Virus record (IMG/VR): IMGVR_UViG_3300043331_000752
Location: 1-60,379 of that record
From: a virus
DNA: 60,379 nt
Strand: one strand, 5' to 3'
The notes beneath the pieces were generated by a model. That model was not told the origin of the DNA, searched no databases, and was given only the letters and a program-made list of their open reading frames with translations. Shown here piece after piece: positions 56,897 through 60,379 of this stretch. Numbering within the stretch: position 1 is the first letter of the stretch; every line of letters begins with the position of its first letter. The position numbers and the translations under genes were made by a program.

Positions 56897-57586
56897 TCAG
56901 TCGATAGTCAAATCGTAGGTTGTTTGGAGTGCATCCGAGCTGGCCAGGTTGATCGTCGAGAAGGTCAGGTGGCTCCACGTGACCACCGAGCCGGTCGACG
57001 CGGACTCCAAGCAGAACTCGACGACAGCGGCCGATGCATCCACGGTGTTCGTGCCAATTGTCTGATAGATGTTCGCGCCATTGGTTGTCTGGCTGCCCGT
57101 CGCCCGCGTGTTGTCCGGGTTGTACTGTGTCGTCAGCTCGGTCCCGCACCCGGTGTCCGCTTCCGCCGCACCGGTGGCGTTCGTCCCGAGCCCATGGAAA
57201 TTCAGGTTGTCGATGACGTCGCCGCACTCGGTCCCCGAGTTCGCGTTGAAGCAGTCGCGAAGCGCCGTCTCGCCTTCGTTGACGATCAGGTTCTGGAGCG
57301 GCCCCACGTGCCGCAGCTTGACGCAGTCCAGGCCGTTCGAGGCGAAGGCGGCCGGCGCCATGAGCCGCGCCATCATCGAGAGCCCCACGTCCTTGACGAA
57401 CGCCGCCTGGGCCAGCTGCACCGACAGCGGGGTCGCGCACCCGCCGGCCACCATGGGCCGGAAATGCTCGACCGTCAGCTTCCCGCCGAAGCCACGCGGC
57501 GCCGCCGGCCCGCGCAGCCAGAGATCCGCCGCCACGCCGCCGAGCAGCGCAGCCAGGCTCACCAGGGCGATCGTTTGCTTCCGCAT
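56897..57586 (-). CDS. Exported or anchored protein in the adaptor module
   Basis: 229 residues. The N-terminus TIALVSLAALLGGVAADLWL is a signal peptide or anchor. The rest is mixed with an even number of cysteines (GCATP, DCV, DCFNANSGTECG, GCGTE, FCLE), compatible with disulfides formed outside the cytoplasm. Family not recognised. Confidence 0.6.
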   Translation of the reverse strand: MRKQTIALVSLAALLGGVAADLWLRGPAAPRGFGGKLTVEHFRPMVAGGCATPLSVQLAQAAFVKDVGLSMMARLMAPAAFASNGLDCVKLRHVGPLQNLIVNEGETALRDCFNANSGTECGDVIDNLNFHGLGTNATGAAEADTGCGTELTTQYNPDNTRATGSQTTNGANIYQTIGTNTVDASAAVVEFCLESASTGSVVTWSHLTFSTINLASSDALQTTYDLTID

Positions 57587-57599
57587 TGTCGTTCTCCCT

Positions 57600-58115
57600 C
57601 TACGGAGCCACTTCGACCCCGGTGATTGTCACCCAGCCATCCGGCGCCGTCGTGTACGTCAGCCGCGCCGGCCCGCGGTAGTCCGCGCTCCCCGCCTTCA
57701 AGCCCAGCTCGGCGACGCGCACCCCGTCCGGCGGCTCGACCGTCAGCCCCTTCACGGGAAAGACCAGCGTCATCGTCCCGGCCTTGACCTGGCGGCGCAG
57801 GATCGTCACCGGCACGTCGGGATCGAACAGCACCCGGCCCGGCGGCCCCGTCACCGTCGAGCGACCCTTGCCCCAGCGGATCAGGAAGGCGAGCGCCGCC
57901 TGGATCTCGCGCGGGAGCTTCTGGCCCACTGGCGCGCCCGACACCCCAACCCCGCCCGAGGGCGCGACGTCGAGGGACACGGCCGGCGTCGGCGGGGCAC
58001 TGCCGGGCCGAATGACCGCCGCGCCGAAGGACTCGCCGAGCTTGGCCCCATCGCCCGCCGCCCACCCCAGCCCCGCGCTCAGCACCACCAGCAGCAGCGC
58101 CGCGCCGATCCGCAT
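57600..58115 (-). CDS. Exported protein in the adaptor module
   Basis: 171 residues. A clear signal peptide, IGAALLLVVLSAGLGWAAG, then a beta-rich body with VKAGTMTLVFPVKGLTVEPP and a C-terminal GWVTITGVEVAP. No cysteine. Follows the gp10-like gene at 13 bases. Function unknown. Confidence 0.6.
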   Translation of the reverse strand: MRIGAALLLVVLSAGLGWAAGDGAKLGESFGAAVIRPGSAPPTPAVSLDVAPSGGVGVSGAPVGQKLPREIQAALAFLIRWGKGRSTVTGPPGRVLFDPDVPVTILRRQVKAGTMTLVFPVKGLTVEPPDGVRVAELGLKAGSADYRGPARLTYTTAPDGWVTITGVEVAP

Positions 58116-58127
58116 GGTCGTTCTCCC

Positions 58128-58520
58128 TTACCGGCTCGTCATGCGCCGTCGAATGTGCGCCGCCAGGCGATCGGCCAGGCCGCTCTGCGCCTCGAGCACG
58201 GCGGTCTCATAGAACTTGGCCTGGCCCACCGGATGCCGCGCCGTCAGGTCCTCGTGGACATACACGGCATACGGCGCGGCCGGCCCGCCGAACCCGCCCA
58301 CGCTCACCAGACGCCCGCCCGCGTCCACGCGCGTGGGTTGCACGTGCCCGCTCGCGCGCAACGCGCCCGTGGCCACGGGGGTCCGCTGCTTGGCGGTCGT
58401 CATGATGCGTTCGTGCTCGATCCGAATGGCCGCCGCCGCCGCCTCGCGGAGATCGCCGACCATGCGATTCGCGATCCTCACCATCACCGTGACCGCCGGG
58501 GGCGTGAGGACGAGCGACAT
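58128..58520 (-). CDS. HK97 gp10-like head-tail joining protein
   Basis: 130 residues from ATG 58520. TAKQRTPVATGALRASGHVQ, then YAVYVHEDLTARHPVGQAKF, is the gp10/neck protein signature. It binds between connector and tail. An upstream in-frame extension lacks homology. Confidence 0.85.
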   Translation of the reverse strand: MSLVLTPPAVTVMVRIANRMVGDLREAAAAAIRIEHERIMTTAKQRTPVATGALRASGHVQPTRVDAGGRLVSVGGFGGPAAPYAVYVHEDLTARHPVGQAKFYETAVLEAQSGLADRLAAHIRRRMTSR

Positions 58521-58527
58521 GGCGCCG

Positions 58528-58893
58528 CTACCCCATCCACACTTCGACGAGATAGGGCTGGCCGGGCACCGTGGCCCCGGGATCGACCAGCCCCTCCACC
58601 GCCAAGATGGGCGGCGTCGAGCCATCGGGCAGCGTGAGCCGATCGCGCGTGGTCACCGTGCGCGGCTCCAGCAACGTGAGCTTGGTGGTGGCCAGCACTT
58701 CGCGGCCGTCCACCGCCGTGAGCCGGCGCGTCTTGGCTTCCACCAGCGCACGCGTGGCCACCACCGGCCCGTAGCCCGGCGTGCCCAGCGCGTCCTGACT
58801 CAGCCAGGACTGCACCAGCACCACGGCTTGGAGCGACGCGGTCAACGTGTTCGCCAGCGCCACCCCGGAGCGGACCAGCGCGTCAAGCGCCAC
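58528..58893 (-). CDS. Head closure / adaptor protein
   Basis: 121 residues, start GTG 58893. A helical start leads to GTPGYGPVVATRALVEAKTR, then TRDRLTLPDGSTPPILAVEG, as in gp16/stopper-type head-tail adaptors. Position between connector and gp10-like genes agrees. Confidence 0.75.
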   Translation of the reverse strand: MALDALVRSGVALANTLTASLQAVVLVQSWLSQDALGTPGYGPVVATRALVEAKTRRLTAVDGREVLATTKLTLLEPRTVTTRDRLTLPDGSTPPILAVEGLVDPGATVPGQPYLVEVWMG

Positions 58894-59191
58894 GGTCGTG
58901 GTCCTCCGCGTGCGGGGCGAACCGGCGCCACTCGGCGTCGCTGAACGCCGTCAGCTCCGGCTGCGTGTGACTCGGCCGCTGGCCGATCAGCGACGCCACC
59001 AGCTGTGTCGTCTGGACATTGACCTCGGCCTCCACCAGCACCCCATGGAGTTCCAGCGTCACCGCCGTCAGATGCCCCACGCGCCCCTCGATCGTGGTGG
59101 CGCGACACAGATGCCCGAGCGAGACGCCATCCACGAACAAGGTGCCGCGTCCGAACGCGTCCAGCTTCAGGACCACGTGGGGCTCGCTCAT
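58883..59191 (-). CDS. Small protein of the connector region
   Basis: 102 residues, ATGA-coupled. Beta-rich start (HVVLKLDAFGRGTLFVDGVS), then helices. Resembles small phage proteins often found next to the head-tail connector; role unknown. Confidence 0.6.
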   Translation of the reverse strand: MSEPHVVLKLDAFGRGTLFVDGVSLGHLCRATTIEGRVGHLTAVTLELHGVLVEAEVNVQTTQLVASLIGQRPSHTQPELTAFSDAEWRRFAPHAEDHDRGA

Positions 59192-59712
59192 ACCCGTACC
59201 AGCCGCGCGTAGAGCCCGGACCCGCGCCGCCGGCCCCACGCCTGAATGAGTCCCCACACGGAATCGGGAATGATGCGATCGCCCACCGGCTGGCGGGCGG
59301 CGATCCCCACGAAATCCAGCGAGACCGGTCCCGCCGTGAGCGACGAGAGGCCCCCGGTGACAGGATCCGGGGTCTGGGTGACGTCGGCGCCGACCAGCGC
59401 CCACGCCAATTCCGCCGTGGCGGCCTTGAGATTGTCGGGCAGCACGGTCTCCGGGATCACATCGTCGGTCACCGTCAGCAGCCCCGAGCGCGGCCACGCC
59501 AACCGTTGGGTGTAGCTGGCCGCCCGCCCGTCCCACTCCACCCACGCATCCAGAAGCCGCGTGGCCCACAGGCACGCGCGGCACTTGTCGTCCGGCGTCA
59601 GCGCGGGCCACGTGGTGGCGTGGAGCCGCGTCGTCATGTAGGCGTCCGCCTCGTCCAGCGTCACGTAGCTGTTGGCGTCCACCGCGCCCGGGGTGGCCAG
59701 CACGGTGCACAT
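59188..59712 (-). CDS. Head-tail connector (gp6/DnaT-like family)
   Basis: 174 residues. SYVTLDEADAYMTTRLHATT, then LWATRLLDAWVEWDGR and LPDNLKAATAELAWAL, is the gp6-like adaptor family (sometimes annotated DnaT-like). It forms the ring under the portal. Confidence 0.85.
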   Translation of the reverse strand: MCTVLATPGAVDANSYVTLDEADAYMTTRLHATTWPALTPDDKCRACLWATRLLDAWVEWDGRAASYTQRLAWPRSGLLTVTDDVIPETVLPDNLKAATAELAWALVGADVTQTPDPVTGGLSSLTAGPVSLDFVGIAARQPVGDRIIPDSVWGLIQAWGRRRGSGLYARLVRV

Positions 59713-59714
59713 GG

Positions 59715-59903
59715 TCAGGCCACGTCCCCCACGGGCCGGCGCGCCACCGGAAGATTCAGCGACGGGTGATGGACGTACACTCGCGCCGGCTGGCCGTCCT
59801 GCGCCACCCCGTAGTCCTCCAGCGTGGGCTCACACCAGCAATCCCCGCCGTTCTGCGCGTGCGGCTGCCGATCCGTGACGGGGCGCCTGTGATAGGTAGC
59901 CAT
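59715..59903 (-). CDS. Small protein of unknown function
   Basis: 62 residues. CWCEPTLEDYGVAQDG and a histidine-containing linker. Ends two bases from the connector gene start. No family recognised. Confidence 0.55.
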   Translation of the reverse strand: MATYHRRPVTDRQPHAQNGGDCWCEPTLEDYGVAQDGQPARVYVHHPSLNLPVARRPVGDVA

Positions 59904-59909
59904 CGCGCT

Positions 59910-60104
59910 CTAGGCGAACCGCTCGCGGCCGCGTCGGACCACTCGGCCGGGCGTCGCGCTCCGGGGTGGCGTCTCCGCCACCGGAGCCGGGGCCGCGTCC
60001 CCGTCCACGTGGGTATGGAGCGCGGGATCGAAGTCGTCGCGATTGATCAGGGCTTCATGGCCGGACGCCGTGTAGCGCACCCGGATCGTGGCAATCTCGC
60101 CCAT
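59910..60104 (-). CDS. Small protein downstream of the missing coat region
   Basis: 64 residues from ATG 60104 (GGGGAG upstream). MGEIATIRVRYTASGHEALI, then NRDDFDPALH, resembles short phage proteins that often follow the major capsid gene. Function unknown. Confidence 0.6.
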   Translation of the reverse strand: MGEIATIRVRYTASGHEALINRDDFDPALHTHVDGDAAPAPVAETPPRSATPGRVVRRGRERFA

Positions 60105-60197
60105 GGTGCTGTCTCCCCTCCGGGGTCTCCGTGTGTGCGGAGCACCCACGGCGCGCGCGAGGGTCTGCGGGCCCCCGCGCGCGTCGCGCGCGTGCGA

Positions 60198-60379
60198 TTA
60201 GTAGCCGAACGCGATCCAGCTCACCACCTTGCCGAACGTGGTCGCCGCAATCGGCGTGGGGTCGGTGCCCCCGGTGTTCTTCCAGGTCTTCAGCGTGAAC
60301 GTCCCCCCGGTGGCGGGAATCGTCACCGAGACGTGCATGGGGTCGTCCACCAGATCGCTGGCCAGCACGGCCGTCACGC
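60198..60379 (-). CDS. Partial structural protein cut by the window edge
   Basis: Only the last 60 residues are present; the start lies beyond 60379. The tail end VSVTIPATGGTFTLKTWKNT, then TFGKVVSWIAFGY, looks like a small beta-rich head protein (decoration type) rather than the coat protein itself. The coat gene is expected between this gene and the scaffold gene at position 851-114. Confidence 0.7.
   Translation of the reverse strand, partial: VTAVLASDLVDDPMHVSVTIPATGGTFTLKTWKNTGGTDPTPIAATTFGKVVSWIAFGY

Noticed and set aside
1-60379. CRISPR array
   Set aside because: No regularly spaced repeats of 24-40 bases seen. The only tandem or clustered repeats are the portal 18-bp unit, the three iterons, the 15-bp unit in 22376-22412 and the 54-bp units coding for the 18-residue repeats.

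Overview
The window is most of the genome of a temperate, tailed (siphovirus-type) phage of a high-GC bacterium. It is GC-rich throughout, coding-dense, and its genes are joined by ATGA, GTGA or TGATG stop/start overlaps. Evidence for a temperate siphovirus: a complete terminase pair, DUF4055-type portal, MuF-like minor head protein and scaffold; a 1058-residue tape measure with a two-frame tail assembly chaperone, tube and terminator proteins and no sheath or contractile baseplate genes; a tyrosine integrase next to a tRNA-derived attP; and a divergent repressor/Cro-like switch. The host cannot be named from the sequence. It should carry a tRNA-Arg(UCU) gene whose 3' half matches 32184-32230, and it uses Sec and lipoprotein signal peptides.

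Layout. Nearly everything is on the minus strand. 6326 down to 114: packaging and head genes (terS, a small gene, HNH, terL, portal, MuF, two small genes, scaffold). The series resumes at the right edge: 60379 down to 50982 holds a partial head protein, connectors, adaptor proteins, tail terminator, tube and chaperones. Then come the tape measure (50980-47804), tail tip and fibre-like genes (47804-37439) and the lysis area (37436-33227: SleB-like lysin and several small membrane proteins). The two edges are therefore neighbours in the phage, but no major capsid protein gene is present. It should lie in the missing sequence between position 60379 and position 1.

6702-14984 is an early/accessory operon. 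It contains a Ycf46-like AAA+ ATPase, DUF1257-, DUF2997- and DUF3150-like genes, zinc-ribbon proteins, a YkgJ-type cysteine protein and a ribbon-helix-helix protein. 14985-15711 is a regulatory gap. 15712-30167 is the early/replication operon. From its promoter at 30180 downwards it encodes a Cro-like protein, an excisionase-like protein, a Gp3-like protein, a RecB/Cas4-like nuclease, a KH-domain protein, a replication initiator with an internal iteron origin, a DnaC-like loader, a large ParB-like protein, a RusA resolvase, many small genes, MazG, a DUF5131 gene split by a LAGLIDADG homing endonuclease, a second ParB-like protein and an ABC-ATPase/GNAT fusion. 30213-33216 is the only plus-strand block: repressor, an unknown gene, integrase, attP, an ASCH-domain protein and a lipoprotein.

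Most unusual points: the AAA+ ATPase has its Walker B block before its Walker A; the ABC-ATPase is fused to an acetyltransferase fold beside a ParB-like protein; the homing endonuclease splits DUF5131 and a 14-bp palindrome gives a Shine-Dalgarno to both strands; the Cro-like gene appears to be transcribed as a leaderless mRNA; several proteins in the tail and adaptor modules carry secretion signals.
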